DNA of 64,000 nt. Origin: Chloroflexi bacterium AL-N1 (GTDB taxonomy: Bacteria > Chloroflexota > Chloroflexia > Chloroflexales > Roseiflexaceae). Location: NCBI GenBank assembly GCA_013122435.1, contig WYDT01000002.1:62001-126000 (forward strand), written 5' to 3'. A program made the translations under genes and the position numbers. Position 1 is the first letter of the stretch. Every line of letters begins with the position of its first letter. The notes below the pieces were generated by a model, which saw nothing but the letters and a program-made list of their open reading frames with translations, ran no database searches and was not told the origin of the DNA. Of this stretch, positions 1 to 9,713 are shown one piece after another.

Positions 1-1
1 T

Positions 2-403
2 ATTGATCACGTGTACAGTCAGTTTGTCAGTTTTGTTATGCAGCGGATGATGGATGACGACCCTTGGAAGGCGCTACAAACGTTTATTCAGGCAAATGCC
101 GATTTTCTAAAAGCCCACCGCAAACAACTACTCACACTTTTTGAGATTGCACGCAATGCCCATGGTCTCCCGCTACACGGCTACACCCCTCAGCTAGACG
201 TTGATCGCATTGCAAAGATGCTTGCTGAAGGCCAGCAACAAGGCACATTTCGTGATTTTGATGTAGTGATTATGGCAACATCTATTCTCGCCCTACGCGA
301 TAGCCTAATCACTCAATCCGCTAAGCACATTGATCTCGACATCGATCATTATGTTCAAGAAATCATTGTTCTCATCGCTCATGCAACTAGACAATCTTCC
401 TGA
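2..403 (+). CDS. TetR/AcrR-type regulator, C-terminal part (5' end outside window)
   Basis: The reading frame is open from the left edge, so the helix-turn-helix end lies outside the window. The visible 133 residues are helical, with a GQQQGTFRDF stretch typical of the ligand-binding half of TetR proteins. A similar stretch (GQQQGEFRLF) occurs in the complete TetR protein at 52847-53503, so the two look like paralogues. TetR proteins are dimeric repressors, usually of nearby genes. The hydrolase at 453 begins 49 bases downstream on the same strand and may be co-transcribed. The assignment rests on C-terminal similarity only; the effector is unknown. Confidence 0.7.
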   Translation: MDHVYSQFVSFVMQRMMDDDPWKALQTFIQANADFLKAHRKQLLTLFEIARNAHGLPLHGYTPQLDVDRIAKMLAEGQQQGTFRDFDVVIMATSILALRDSLITQSAKHIDLDIDHYVQEIIVLIAHATRQSS

Positions 404-452
404 AAACAACGAGGTTGGGTCAACGGATTAAGTCAAGAGAGGCTGCGCCAAA

Positions 453-1457
453 ATGATACAACGCAGGAAACCAGAAACTGCAAATACTCGAAGCCGTGCG
501 ACTTGGAGAATTATTGTAATGACTCTCGTTGTTTTTGTCCTGTTGTACATCGCTACATACGATCCGAACACAATCGGCTACTGGCGCAGCGCTGAGGGAC
601 AGAAAGCGTACGAAGAAGCGTATACCGAAGCGATGGCAGCCTTGCCACCGCCATCCCAAACCTACAATATTCCAACCACCTATGGAACGGTTCGTGTGTA
701 TGAGTGGTCAAATCAGCAAAACCGTTCAAAAACACCTGTGGTATTCTTGCCGGGTCGCTCATCAGGCGTGCCAATGTGGGAAGCGAATCTTGGCGCTATC
801 GCTGCAACGCGTCCTGTATATGCAATGGATGCTCTCGGCGATGCGGGCATGAGCCAACAAACCGCTGTTCTTAAGGACGGCGCCGATCAGGCAGCTTGGG
901 TTAACCAAGTACTTACCGCACTCAGCTTGAAATCTGTCCACCTAATTGGTCATTCATTTGGTGGTTGGGCGGCGGCAAATTACGCTTCACGCTATGAAGA
1001 CCGAGTCGCCACACTTACGCTCATTGAACCAGTGCTTACGTTTGCTCCACTTAACGGGGACGTGATTATCAAGAGCATCCCTATGTCGCTTCGGTTTTTG
1101 CCACGTGCGTGGCGCGAAGGCTTTTTACAAGATGTTGGTGGTGGAACTGAAACTAATCTCGACGATCCTATGGGGTATATGATTGCCTATGGCTTCGAAT
1201 ATTATGCGGCGAAACTACCAGCACCAGAACAAATATCAAACCAGCAGTTGCAAAGTTGGAATATGCCGGTATTCGTAGCGATGGCGGGCAAAAGTGTGTT
1301 TCACGATAGTGCAAAAGCTGTCGTCACTGCTAACGAAAATGTCAAGCATGTGCAAACAAAACTTTGGTTGGATGCGACCCATTCACTGCCAATGGAGGTT
1401 GCACCAGAACTCAATAAAGAAATAATTACTTTTATGGACGCAAACGAACCGCGCTAA
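453..1457 (+). CDS. membrane-anchored alpha/beta hydrolase
   Basis: A 334-residue protein with one N-terminal membrane segment (about residues 18-35) and then an alpha/beta hydrolase fold. The nucleophile elbow is GHSFGG with Ser168. FLPGRSSG near residue 100 is the likely oxyanion region, and the catalytic His is probably in DATHSLP near the C-terminus. The basic N-terminus before the membrane helix suggests that the catalytic domain faces outward. The start ATG follows a GAGAGG motif at about 10 bases. Family members are esterases, peptidases or lactonases; the substrate cannot be read from the sequence. It follows a TetR regulator gene, which may control it. Confidence 0.8.
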   Translation: MIQRRKPETANTRSRATWRIIVMTLVVFVLLYIATYDPNTIGYWRSAEGQKAYEEAYTEAMAALPPPSQTYNIPTTYGTVRVYEWSNQQNRSKTPVVFLPGRSSGVPMWEANLGAIAATRPVYAMDALGDAGMSQQTAVLKDGADQAAWVNQVLTALSLKSVHLIGHSFGGWAAANYASRYEDRVATLTLIEPVLTFAPLNGDVIIKSIPMSLRFLPRAWREGFLQDVGGGTETNLDDPMGYMIAYGFEYYAAKLPAPEQISNQQLQSWNMPVFVAMAGKSVFHDSAKAVVTANENVKHVQTKLWLDATHSLPMEVAPELNKEIITFMDANEPR

Positions 1458-1583
1458 TCCATAAACAGTCCAGTCAATAGAGAAGAGAGGTGAACTTGCG
1501 GCCCAACATGAAGTAGGCCAATACTATCCCTACTATCCTCTATCGTATCAGATTGACCTTATACGTGCGTATATAGTCAAGAG

Positions 1584-1921
1584 TCAGCGTACATAGGGGA
1601 GTGTGCAAGGTTGAGGTTGTGAACTCACCACGGCTGTGCAATCAGATGTTTGCGGCCCTGTGTCGCACGTACTATTTGTTTCGATGATCAACGGTACCGT
1701 CCAGAAGCGGCCATGCCCATACCAGAGCAAGATATCGGTTCCGTCATGGGCAAGAGTAGCAAACGTATCCCAGCGTGGCTGACTCAGATCCCACACGCGC
1801 TCTTCTCTACGATCCACAACAACAATCCGCCGCCCACCAATTGGGAATGTGTTGACAACCACCAAATCACTATCAGGAGTCCGCTGTGGCGCACGGGAGA
1901 AAAGACATGGGGGTCACGAAG
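1584..1921 (-). pseudogene. possible remnant of a beta-propeller-like gene
   Basis: Between the hydrolase and the TrkA genes there is no complete gene. On the minus strand a 93-codon frame from 1865 reads like real protein (VVVNTFPIGG, then RRIVVVDRREERVWDL). Just upstream a second frame gives LRDPHVFSPV, as if one shift separates them. No family is recognised; the short hydrophobic strands and the WD pair are only suggestive of a propeller. No start codon with a ribosome binding site is visible. Confidence 0.25.
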
Positions 1922-2036
1922 AAGATTTGTTCACATCTGTATACTCAGGCCGCTAACAAAAGAGCAAGCATGTCATAGAGACCTTGTGTATCAGAACAAT
2001 GCTACGAAGCTTCCATTTCTCCTATCTATTGGGTAA

Positions 2037-2717
2037 TTATCCCATTGGACCCAGCAATGCAGCCAGAGCCTCCATTTGGGTAGTGTGGACCAGAACAAAA
2101 ACGTGGTCAGATGGCTGTAAAACGATCATGCCTTTGGGAATGAGCAGTTGTCCTTGTCGTATGATAGCAACCAAAACACATTGTGAAGGTAATTCAGCAT
2201 CACGTATCGCTTTGCCAGCGACAAACGCCTGCGAATGCACCTGTTCCTCGATAAGGGTATACTCGCCACGGCGCAGTTTGGTCAGGATCAGCATATCGCC
2301 CAGCGACATCTCCTCGGCAATCAAATGGGACATCAGTGCCGACTGATTGAGTGCAACATCCACACCCATGTCTGGTGTAAACATCCATGTGTTCTGGGGA
2401 TGATTCACTCGTGCAATCGTACGTGGTACTCCAAATTCAAAATGAGCCAGGTTTGTCACGACCAGGTTGACTTCATCTACACCGGTGACTGCTGCAACAA
2501 CATCCATCTGTCGAATATAGGCTTGTTCCAGTACTGATGGATCCGTCCCACTACCCATGATGGTGTGTTTGCTGGGTATAATTCGTTGTAGTCGTGTCAT
2601 TTGGTCGTGCTGCATTTCGATGACAGACACGTGATGATGACCATTTAGTAAAAGGGTCGCCAGATCCGTACCAACTTTCCCGCCACCCACTATCAGAACT
2701 TGTTTGGATGGTTTCAT
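2037..2717 (-). CDS. TrkA-type NAD-binding/RCK protein (second copy)
   Basis: A 226-residue protein with a Rossmann fold at the N-terminus (VLIVGGGKVGTDLATLL) and an acidic residue ending the second strand (VSVIEMQ), as in TrkA-N domains. The last 80 residues form a TrkA-C-like domain. Such proteins gate Trk/Ktr potassium channels in response to nucleotides. The start ATG follows AAGGAA at 7 bases. It lies 11 bases after the preceding trkA-like gene and is the last gene of the operon begun by the P-type ATPase. No membrane TrkH/KtrB subunit is adjacent, so the partner channel must be elsewhere, or the proteins serve the pump; the latter is inference. Confidence 0.85.
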   Translation of the reverse strand: MKPSKQVLIVGGGKVGTDLATLLLNGHHHVSVIEMQHDQMTRLQRIIPSKHTIMGSGTDPSVLEQAYIRQMDVVAAVTGVDEVNLVVTNLAHFEFGVPRTIARVNHPQNTWMFTPDMGVDVALNQSALMSHLIAEEMSLGDMLILTKLRRGEYTLIEEQVHSQAFVAGKAIRDAELPSQCVLVAIIRQGQLLIPKGMIVLQPSDHVFVLVHTTQMEALAALLGPMG

Positions 2718-2728
2718 GACTGATTTCC

Positions 2729-3379
2729 TTATGTTGCTGTAAATAATGTCTCAAAACGTGCGGCTGATGAGTCTAGCACGGCTACATGGAGCAAATCCCC
2801 TGCGTGAAACTCGGTACCAAAGGAAGATAAAAAGGTGTGCCCTCTACGACTGATCGCCACAATATGAATTTCGCCGGGAAGCGTAACGTCATGCACCATA
2901 CGGCCAATCAAGAGATGTGGTACCTCGACATCGACCAGATCGACGGTGCCATCACCCAGACTGGCCACTGGAGCAAATTGTGCATAACAAAGCAGTTCAG
3001 TGATACGGTTGATGCCCCATACGGTGGTGGAAACAGTTTGTACGCCCAGACGCCGATAGATCTCGGCTTTTGCAGGATCATAGAGACGCGCAACTACACG
3101 AGGAACATGAAAAACCTGGCTGGCTAGTCGTGCAATTACAACATTTGCCTCATCACTGTTGGTGATAGCCGCTAAACCATCAGCATGTTCAATGCCTGCC
3201 TGAAGCAATATATCGCGATCAAACCCAATCCCAGACAACATGTGTCCTTGAAAGGATGCGCCCAGTCGCGCAAACGCCGAGGCATCTTTATCAATAATGA
3301 CAAGCGTATGACCACGCAGATTGAGTGTATGGGCTAATCCCGCGCCAACACGACCACATCCAATCAGAATAATATGCAT
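2729..3379 (-). CDS. TrkA-type NAD-binding/RCK protein (first copy)
   Basis: A 216-residue protein with the dinucleotide motif GCGRVGAGLA at residues 8-17 and VIIDKD at the end of the second strand, followed by a TrkA-C-type domain. The role expected from the family is nucleotide-dependent control of potassium flux at the inner face of the membrane. The start ATG has a strong GGAGG motif. It lies 39 bases downstream of the P-type ATPase gene. It differs in sequence from the neighbouring copy, so the pair probably forms a two-subunit or heteromeric RCK assembly rather than being a recent duplication. Confidence 0.87.
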   Translation of the reverse strand: MHIILIGCGRVGAGLAHTLNLRGHTLVIIDKDASAFARLGASFQGHMLSGIGFDRDILLQAGIEHADGLAAITNSDEANVVIARLASQVFHVPRVVARLYDPAKAEIYRRLGVQTVSTTVWGINRITELLCYAQFAPVASLGDGTVDLVDVEVPHLLIGRMVHDVTLPGEIHIVAISRRGHTFLSSFGTEFHAGDLLHVAVLDSSAARFETLFTAT

Positions 3380-3418
3380 GATGTCACCTCCAGATGACGT
3401 ACCTCCAAAAGCACGTTC

Positions 3419-6262
3419 TTAACGAAACATAGGGGCTTTCAGTTTGCTCAATAGCTTAGTATTACTTCCCGACAACCGTTTTCGTATTTCGTCAATAATC
3501 ACCAATGCAGGCATCCACGCGAACAAGAAAAGCCAGTTCCACAAGGGGAATGCAGCAGTGCCAATAATACCCTGGAGGAAAGGAGTATACACAATCAGTA
3601 CAATAAGCAATAGTTCTGTTGCGATGCCGATCCACACTAGGTAGTTGTTGAAGAAGTGCATGTATAAGATAGAGCTATGTTCCGTCCGTTGTGCAAAGAG
3701 GTTGCCAACCTGAGTAATGACCACTGCAGCGAGTGCCATGGCAGTGGCAGCCTGATACAAAGTGCCGCTTGCTGGAAGGTCCAGCCATTGACCCCAGTGA
3801 CCATTGGTCCAATACATATAATAAAAAGCCGCCATTGCTGCAAGACTCTGTACTGGTCCAAGCCATAGATAGGCACGTATAAGCATTGCACGGGTAATCA
3901 CATGTTCAGTAAGACGACGCGGCGGTTGTTCCATGACTCCTGGCGCAGGTGGTTCTGCTCCTAACGCAAGGGCGGGTACCATATCTGTGCCCAGATCAAT
4001 AGCCAGAATATGCATGACGTTCAACGCCAGGGGAATACGTGCTTGACTCAACGCAAAGAGAATAAATGGAACAGCCTCGGGCGTATTACTGGTAAAAATG
4101 TAGGCCGTAAACTTCTTGATATTAGCATAGACCGCACGCCCTTCTTCGATCGCATTCACAATCGAGGCAAAATGATCATCCGTCAAAATCATATCGGCTG
4201 CTTCTTTCGCCACATCCGTCCCAGCAACGCCCATGGCTACCCCGATATCTGCTTGTTTTAACGCTGGTGCATCGTTTACTCCATCCCCAGTGACCGCTAC
4301 AACATGCCCCAACACCTGGAGCGCACGCACCACACGCAACTTATGTTCGGGCGTCACTCGTGCAAACAGCACCTCTTCCTGTAATACCTGCTGGAGAATC
4401 TGGTTATCCATGGCTTCCAATTCTGTACCAGTGAGAATACGGGGATGTTCACTTTGTACAATACCAATACGCTTGGCAATACTCTCAGCGGTCAGACCAT
4501 AATCACCTGTCATCATGATAATGCGAATACCAGCACGGTGGCACGTGGCAACGGCATCCATCACCGCTGCACGTGGTGGATCTGTCATAGCGATTAATCC
4601 CAGGAAGGTAAGATGAGACTCAACACTTTCAGGGGTATATGTTGTACGATCCTCTGGAAGCATACGCATTGCCACGGCGAGCACACGCAGGCCACGACGC
4701 GCATAGGTGTCGTTCACCAGCGAGATTTGTGTGTGTAGTGCTTCATCTAAAACCTGTGTTTGTCCTTGGTGTTGCAGATGTGTGCATAATGCTAGCACCT
4801 CTTTCGGTGCTCCCTTCACATAGGCTATATGTGGTAAATGAGCATAGGTTGTGGGTATTGAACTTTGCCGATGGATGGTGCTCATACGTTTGCGCTGTGA
4901 CTCAAAGGGTAACTCCAGAAGGCGTGGCATGGCATGAATTGCGCTCTCCATATCAATACCGGCTTTTTGTGCCACAACCAAAAGAGCGGCTTCGGTTGGA
5001 TCGCCCAAAATTGACCACAGTGAACTATCCTGTTGAGGTGGGATCAGATGTGCGTTATTGCATAAAGTAGCAGCTGTCAAAAGCTGGTGCAGGTCAGTTT
5101 CTTCATACACAATGTCAGATTGTTGTGCGGCGATGATTTGACCCTCTGGAGCGTAGCCAATGCCGGTTACCGTCAATGCCCTCTGGGGGAGCCAGATATC
5201 ACAGACTGTCATCTCATTTTGGGTGAGTGTACCGGTCTTATCAGTACAGATGACGCTGGTACATCCAAGTGTTTCGACAGCTGATAAACGCTTGATGAGC
5301 GCGTGTCGACGTGCCATACGTTGCACACCCAACGCTAGGGCCAATGTAACGGTTGGCAAGAGTCCTTCTGGCACAAAGGCCACAATCATGCCTAAACCAA
5401 AGATAAATCCCTCTGCCAGCGTGATATTTGCAAAGAATACAGCAAGGAGAAAAAAGACTACTCCGACACTGATGGCAATGATGGTGATCGTCTTGGTAAC
5501 CCGTGCCAGTTCTTTCTGCAAGGGGCTTGGCTCATTCCCGACTTGTTGGGTAAACTGTGCAATTTTCCCAAACTCACTATGTGCTCCTGTTGCAAAGACG
5601 ACCGCCTTCCCTGTTCCGGCTGCGATGGTGGTACCCGCAAAAATCAGATTGGGCATTTCTACATGGGCCAGATCGTGTCGTACTACAGCTTCGCTAGTCT
5701 TTCGAACAGGATGCGATTCGCCAGTCAGCATCGACTGATCGCTGCGTAGCGCGGCCTCTGCTACCAGACGAGCATCCGCAGCGATGCGGTCTCCTTCTAC
5801 CAGTATGAGCATGTCGCCAGGCACAATTTCCTCAGCCGGGATGCGTTGTTCCCGTCCATTTCGCTGAACCGTGGCAGAAGGTGAAAGTAAGCGTTTTAAG
5901 GCAGCAGTAGCACGCTCGGCTTTGTATTCTTGCCAGATGCTAAATACACCATTGATGAGATTCACCATCCAGATGGCAAATGCCAATTGTGGTAACTGAG
6001 CCAGTAAGGCAATCAATCCACCAATCCAGAGCAGGAGCGCCATAAGATGGGTAAAGTTCGCGAGAACACGCCAGATAAATGGTGTGCCTGGTGCTTCTTG
6101 GATGGTATTCGGGCCATACTGATCCAATCGTTGATTGGCTTCAGCGGTGGTAATGCCCTGTGTGGTGCTTTTGAGAACAATATACACTTCATCAATAGGT
6201 AAGCTGGCAATAGTCGGTTGCTGTTCCTGCGAAGACATAGAAATTATTTCCGGATGCTCCAT
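3419..6262 (-). CDS. P-type cation ATPase, Na,K-ATPase-like (P2) group
   Basis: An ion-pumping ATPase of about 947 residues. Visible motifs are TGES (about 180), PEGLLPTVT in the fourth membrane helix (about 298), the phosphorylation site DKTGTLT (Asp341) and a TGDGVNDAPAL hinge. The sixth membrane helix reads DLGTDMVPA, which in animal Na,K-ATPase carries cation-binding aspartates; PEGLL in helix four also matches that group. The chosen ATG at 6262 follows GGGGA; an upstream in-frame start would add 25 residues but has no good binding site. It heads an operon with two TrkA-type proteins, which suggests monovalent cation transport. A calcium pump is the main alternative. Confidence 0.88.
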   Translation of the reverse strand: MEHPEIISMSSQEQQPTIASLPIDEVYIVLKSTTQGITTAEANQRLDQYGPNTIQEAPGTPFIWRVLANFTHLMALLLWIGGLIALLAQLPQLAFAIWMVNLINGVFSIWQEYKAERATAALKRLLSPSATVQRNGREQRIPAEEIVPGDMLILVEGDRIAADARLVAEAALRSDQSMLTGESHPVRKTSEAVVRHDLAHVEMPNLIFAGTTIAAGTGKAVVFATGAHSEFGKIAQFTQQVGNEPSPLQKELARVTKTITIIAISVGVVFFLLAVFFANITLAEGFIFGLGMIVAFVPEGLLPTVTLALALGVQRMARRHALIKRLSAVETLGCTSVICTDKTGTLTQNEMTVCDIWLPQRALTVTGIGYAPEGQIIAAQQSDIVYEETDLHQLLTAATLCNNAHLIPPQQDSSLWSILGDPTEAALLVVAQKAGIDMESAIHAMPRLLELPFESQRKRMSTIHRQSSIPTTYAHLPHIAYVKGAPKEVLALCTHLQHQGQTQVLDEALHTQISLVNDTYARRGLRVLAVAMRMLPEDRTTYTPESVESHLTFLGLIAMTDPPRAAVMDAVATCHRAGIRIIMMTGDYGLTAESIAKRIGIVQSEHPRILTGTELEAMDNQILQQVLQEEVLFARVTPEHKLRVVRALQVLGHVVAVTGDGVNDAPALKQADIGVAMGVAGTDVAKEAADMILTDDHFASIVNAIEEGRAVYANIKKFTAYIFTSNTPEAVPFILFALSQARIPLALNVMHILAIDLGTDMVPALALGAEPPAPGVMEQPPRRLTEHVITRAMLIRAYLWLGPVQSLAAMAAFYYMYWTNGHWGQWLDLPASGTLYQAATAMALAAVVITQVGNLFAQRTEHSSILYMHFFNNYLVWIGIATELLLIVLIVYTPFLQGIIGTAAFPLWNWLFLFAWMPALVIIDEIRKRLSGSNTKLLSKLKAPMFR

Positions 6263-6620
6263 GAAATGTCCCCTTACATACAAGGAAACGGCAAAGCGTC
6301 GTATGATACCTTCTGATATTACGTCTGTATCAGGCAAAGCTAACTATACTCTCTGTCACTTCCCTGTGAAGAAAACATATAGTTGCCTGTGGTATCTGTT
6401 TTATCACTGCAAGCCACCGATATATATATCTGAAATGGATTAGCAGAACGAAAAAGGTTGAGTGCTTTTGATGTCGTTGATGGTCCACTTGTTAAGACGG
6501 GACCTCAGTGAAACGAGGCAGAAAATATGAGGAAGGAGGCGACGACCCGTTGGTTGTTTTTAGAGGCTTCAGGCTCATTCATAAGGGACAGTGAACAGGC
6601 AATCCACACCCCTACGAGGG
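6263..6620. other. gene-free spacer between pump and restriction operons
   Basis: About 360 bases with no supported gene. It holds the upstream region of the ATPase gene (minus strand) and the 3' flank of hsdR. No clear terminator hairpin with a T-run was found. Confidence 0.6.
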
Positions 6621-9600
6621 TTATCTGGTCCATTTATCGCTGAGTAACTCTGCCTGTTCAATAACTGTTTCGGTTGCGGCGTCCTGTTTATCTGGTGGAT
6701 ACCCATGTTTGAAAAGAAGGCGTCTTACGTCGCGGCGCATCTTTGCACGTACAGCGTCACGATATTGCCAATCGACTCTGGCATTTCCCCGTACACTTTT
6801 GGTCAGTTCACGGGCAATGGTCTTGAGCACTTCATCACCTAAAACCTTCACTGCGCTATCGTTAACTTCAAGTGCTGCATAGAAAGCCAACTCCTCCTCT
6901 GAAAGACCCAGTTCTTCGCCACGCTGTTTTGCGGCACGTATGTCCTGCGCCAGTTCAATCAATTCCTCGACCACCTGAGCCGTTGCAATGGCACGATTCC
7001 GATACGAACGCAGCGAACGCTCAAGCATGGCTGAGAAGGTCCGTGATTGCACCACATTGGTACGTGCGCTTTCTTTAAGTTCATCTTTGAGTACGCGGTT
7101 CATAAACTCCACGGCCAGCCGCTTGTGGGGCATCTGACGAACATCTTCGAGGAACTCATCTGAAAGGATCGAGATGTCTTTGGAAATTCCTACAATGGCA
7201 GACATATCAGCGATGGTCTCGGGGGCAATGGCGCGTGAGACAATCTGACGCACCGCATGGTCAAGATCTTCATCCGAGACGGCACGCCCGCTGGCTGTCG
7301 TTTTGGCAATGGCGGTGTGCACTGCCTGGAAAAAGGCCACATCATCGCGAATAGCCAGTGCTTCAGGGGCTGGCATTGCGGCTGCGTGCTTCTCGGACAG
7401 GTCTTTGACCACTTGATTGAGTCGCGCCATCCCGTCTTCCTGATCGAAGATGTGTTCCTGAGCGGCAGGTAAAAGGCTTAGTCGTTCGCCCGGCAGCCCG
7501 TCAGTCCACACAGACCAGTCGAAGCCATGGAAGAGATCGCAACAAATCTCATAATATTTTTGCATGTCGGCAACGGCTTTGTCCTGATTGGTGGTTGGTT
7601 CGCCCTGACCGCCACTGTCCGTGTAGTCACGTAGTGCTTGCTGGAGTTGATTGGTCAGACCAAGATAATCGACAATAAGACCGCTTGGCTTATCACGAAA
7701 CACGCGATTAACACGCGCAATGGCCTGCATCAAGCCGTGTCCACGCATGGGTTTATCAATATACATCGTATGCAGACTTGGTGCATCGAATCCGGTAAGC
7801 CACATATCACGAACAATCACGAGTTTGAATGTGGTATCAGGATCACGGAAGCGATAGGCGAGCTTTTCGCGGCGTGCTTTGGTGCGAATGTGTTGTTGCC
7901 AGTCGTTTGGATCAGCCGATGAGCCCGTCATTATGATCTTGAGGGTTCCCTGATCATCATTGTCACCATGCCAATCTGGGTGTAGCTTGATCAGTTGTTG
8001 GTAGAAATCGACACAGATGCGCCGACTCATACAGACGATCATAGCTTTACCATCAAGTGTTTCCTGACGTTGCTCAAAGTGGGTAATCAGGTCTTGGGCG
8101 ATGAGTGCCAGCCGTTTCTCAGTTCCAACAATGGCTTCCAGAGCCGTCCATTTACTTTTGAGCGATTCTTTCTGTGCAATATCTTCGCCTTCGGTGACTT
8201 CTTCAAAGTCAGGGTCTAGATGAGGGCGTTGTTCTTCATCGATATCAAGGTTAGTAATACGATTTTCGTAGTGAATAGGAACAGTTGCACCATCGTCGAC
8301 GGCGCGCTGGATGTCGTAGATGCTGATGTAGTCGCCAAAAACCTGTCGTGTATTGCGATCCGTCTTTTCGATAGGTGTGCCGGTGAAGCCCAGAAAGGAG
8401 GCGTTGGGAAGCGCATCGCGAACCCGTCGAGCAAAGCCGTGGGTAAACTCACCTGTTTTCGCATCGAATTTGGTTTCGAGACCATACTGGCTACGGTGGG
8501 CTTCATCCGCAATGACAATGATATTGTGGCGTTCTGAGAGCGTAGCAGCGGTGCCATTCTCTGGTGGTAAAAACTTCTGGATGGTGGTAAACACAATCCC
8601 GCCAACCTTTACGCTTAATAACTCGCGCAAGTGATCGCGATTATCTGCCTGTTGTGGTATTTGTCTTAATAACTCGTAGCAGCGTGCAAAGACTCCAAAA
8701 AGCTGATTGTCCAGATCATTACGGTCGGTTAGTACCACGATAGTTGGGTTTTTAAAGACTTCGTGAATGACCAGTCGTCCGGTATAGAAGACCATAGTCA
8801 GGCTTTTCCCTGACCCCTGGGTATGCCAAACAACGCCGCATTTGCCATCACCATCGACATTGGTAGCTGCAATCGTGGCCTCGATAGCGGCATTCACCGC
8901 ATGAAACTGGTGATACCCTGCGATTTTTTTGGCCAACTGACCGCCATCATCCTCGAAGACGGTAAAATAGCGAATCAGATCCAGAAAGCGGTGTTTTTCA
9001 AAAGCTCCGAAGATAAGCACCTGTAATTCAGGCATAGTGGTAGGGGCCGGGTCTTTGCCTTCGATAGTACGCCAGGGGAGAAAGCGTTCAAAATTGGCTG
9101 TCAAGGAGCCGATACGGGCATCGACCCCATCAGAAGTGACCAGCACGCTGTTGTAGACAAATAAATCTGGAATAGTTTCTTTGTAGCGCTGGAGTTGATT
9201 GTATGCCTCGCGGGTCGTCGTATCAGCATCAGTCGGGTTTTTGAGTTCCACAACCGCCAGTGGCAATCCATTGACGAAGATGATGACATCTGGGCGACGC
9301 AATTGGCCGGTCGCTCGGATCGTCAATTGGTTAACTACGAGCCAGTCATTTGCGAGCGGATTATGGTAGTTGACCAGGTGTACTTGTTTATGATCGATAT
9401 GACCGTCTGGGCGACGGAAACTGACGGGCACACCCTCGACCAACATTCTATGGAAGTTATGGTTGTTAGTAACCAGTGAAGCTGAATCAGGATGCGTGAC
9501 TTGATACAAGGCATCATCGAGTGCATCTTGCGGGAAGTCTGGATTGAGCCGCTCGATGGCTGAACGTAGCCGTTGGGTTAGCACTACGTCATTATAGTTG

Positions 9601-9713
9601 TCTCGCTCAGCCGATGCGCTATTGGCGCCGAGTTCGGCCCCAGTGATATGGGTGTAGCCGACTTCACGAAAGAGCGTGAGCGTCCAATCTTCGAGTAGGG
9701 CTTCATTCATCAT
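6621..9713 (-). CDS. hsdR: type I restriction enzyme, R subunit
   Basis: A 1030-residue motor and nuclease subunit. An N-terminal PD-(D/E)xK nuclease is visible: Asp142, then VELKN with Glu156 and Lys158. Walker A is GSGKS (300-304), the helicase box is DEAH (403-406), and FTGTP and the arginine-finger region IARVNR follow. With HsdM and HsdS it would translocate and cut unmodified DNA. Its ATG overlaps the end of the upstream ATPase gene in an ATGA arrangement, so translation is probably coupled. Length and all motifs are normal and the gene appears intact. Confidence 0.95.
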   Translation of the reverse strand: MMNEALLEDWTLTLFREVGYTHITGAELGANSASAERDNYNDVVLTQRLRSAIERLNPDFPQDALDDALYQVTHPDSASLVTNNHNFHRMLVEGVPVSFRRPDGHIDHKQVHLVNYHNPLANDWLVVNQLTIRATGQLRRPDVIIFVNGLPLAVVELKNPTDADTTTREAYNQLQRYKETIPDLFVYNSVLVTSDGVDARIGSLTANFERFLPWRTIEGKDPAPTTMPELQVLIFGAFEKHRFLDLIRYFTVFEDDGGQLAKKIAGYHQFHAVNAAIEATIAATNVDGDGKCGVVWHTQGSGKSLTMVFYTGRLVIHEVFKNPTIVVLTDRNDLDNQLFGVFARCYELLRQIPQQADNRDHLRELLSVKVGGIVFTTIQKFLPPENGTAATLSERHNIIVIADEAHRSQYGLETKFDAKTGEFTHGFARRVRDALPNASFLGFTGTPIEKTDRNTRQVFGDYISIYDIQRAVDDGATVPIHYENRITNLDIDEEQRPHLDPDFEEVTEGEDIAQKESLKSKWTALEAIVGTEKRLALIAQDLITHFEQRQETLDGKAMIVCMSRRICVDFYQQLIKLHPDWHGDNDDQGTLKIIMTGSSADPNDWQQHIRTKARREKLAYRFRDPDTTFKLVIVRDMWLTGFDAPSLHTMYIDKPMRGHGLMQAIARVNRVFRDKPSGLIVDYLGLTNQLQQALRDYTDSGGQGEPTTNQDKAVADMQKYYEICCDLFHGFDWSVWTDGLPGERLSLLPAAQEHIFDQEDGMARLNQVVKDLSEKHAAAMPAPEALAIRDDVAFFQAVHTAIAKTTASGRAVSDEDLDHAVRQIVSRAIAPETIADMSAIVGISKDISILSDEFLEDVRQMPHKRLAVEFMNRVLKDELKESARTNVVQSRTFSAMLERSLRSYRNRAIATAQVVEELIELAQDIRAAKQRGEELGLSEEELAFYAALEVNDSAVKVLGDEVLKTIARELTKSVRGNARVDWQYRDAVRAKMRRDVRRLLFKHGYPPDKQDAATETVIEQAELLSDKWTR

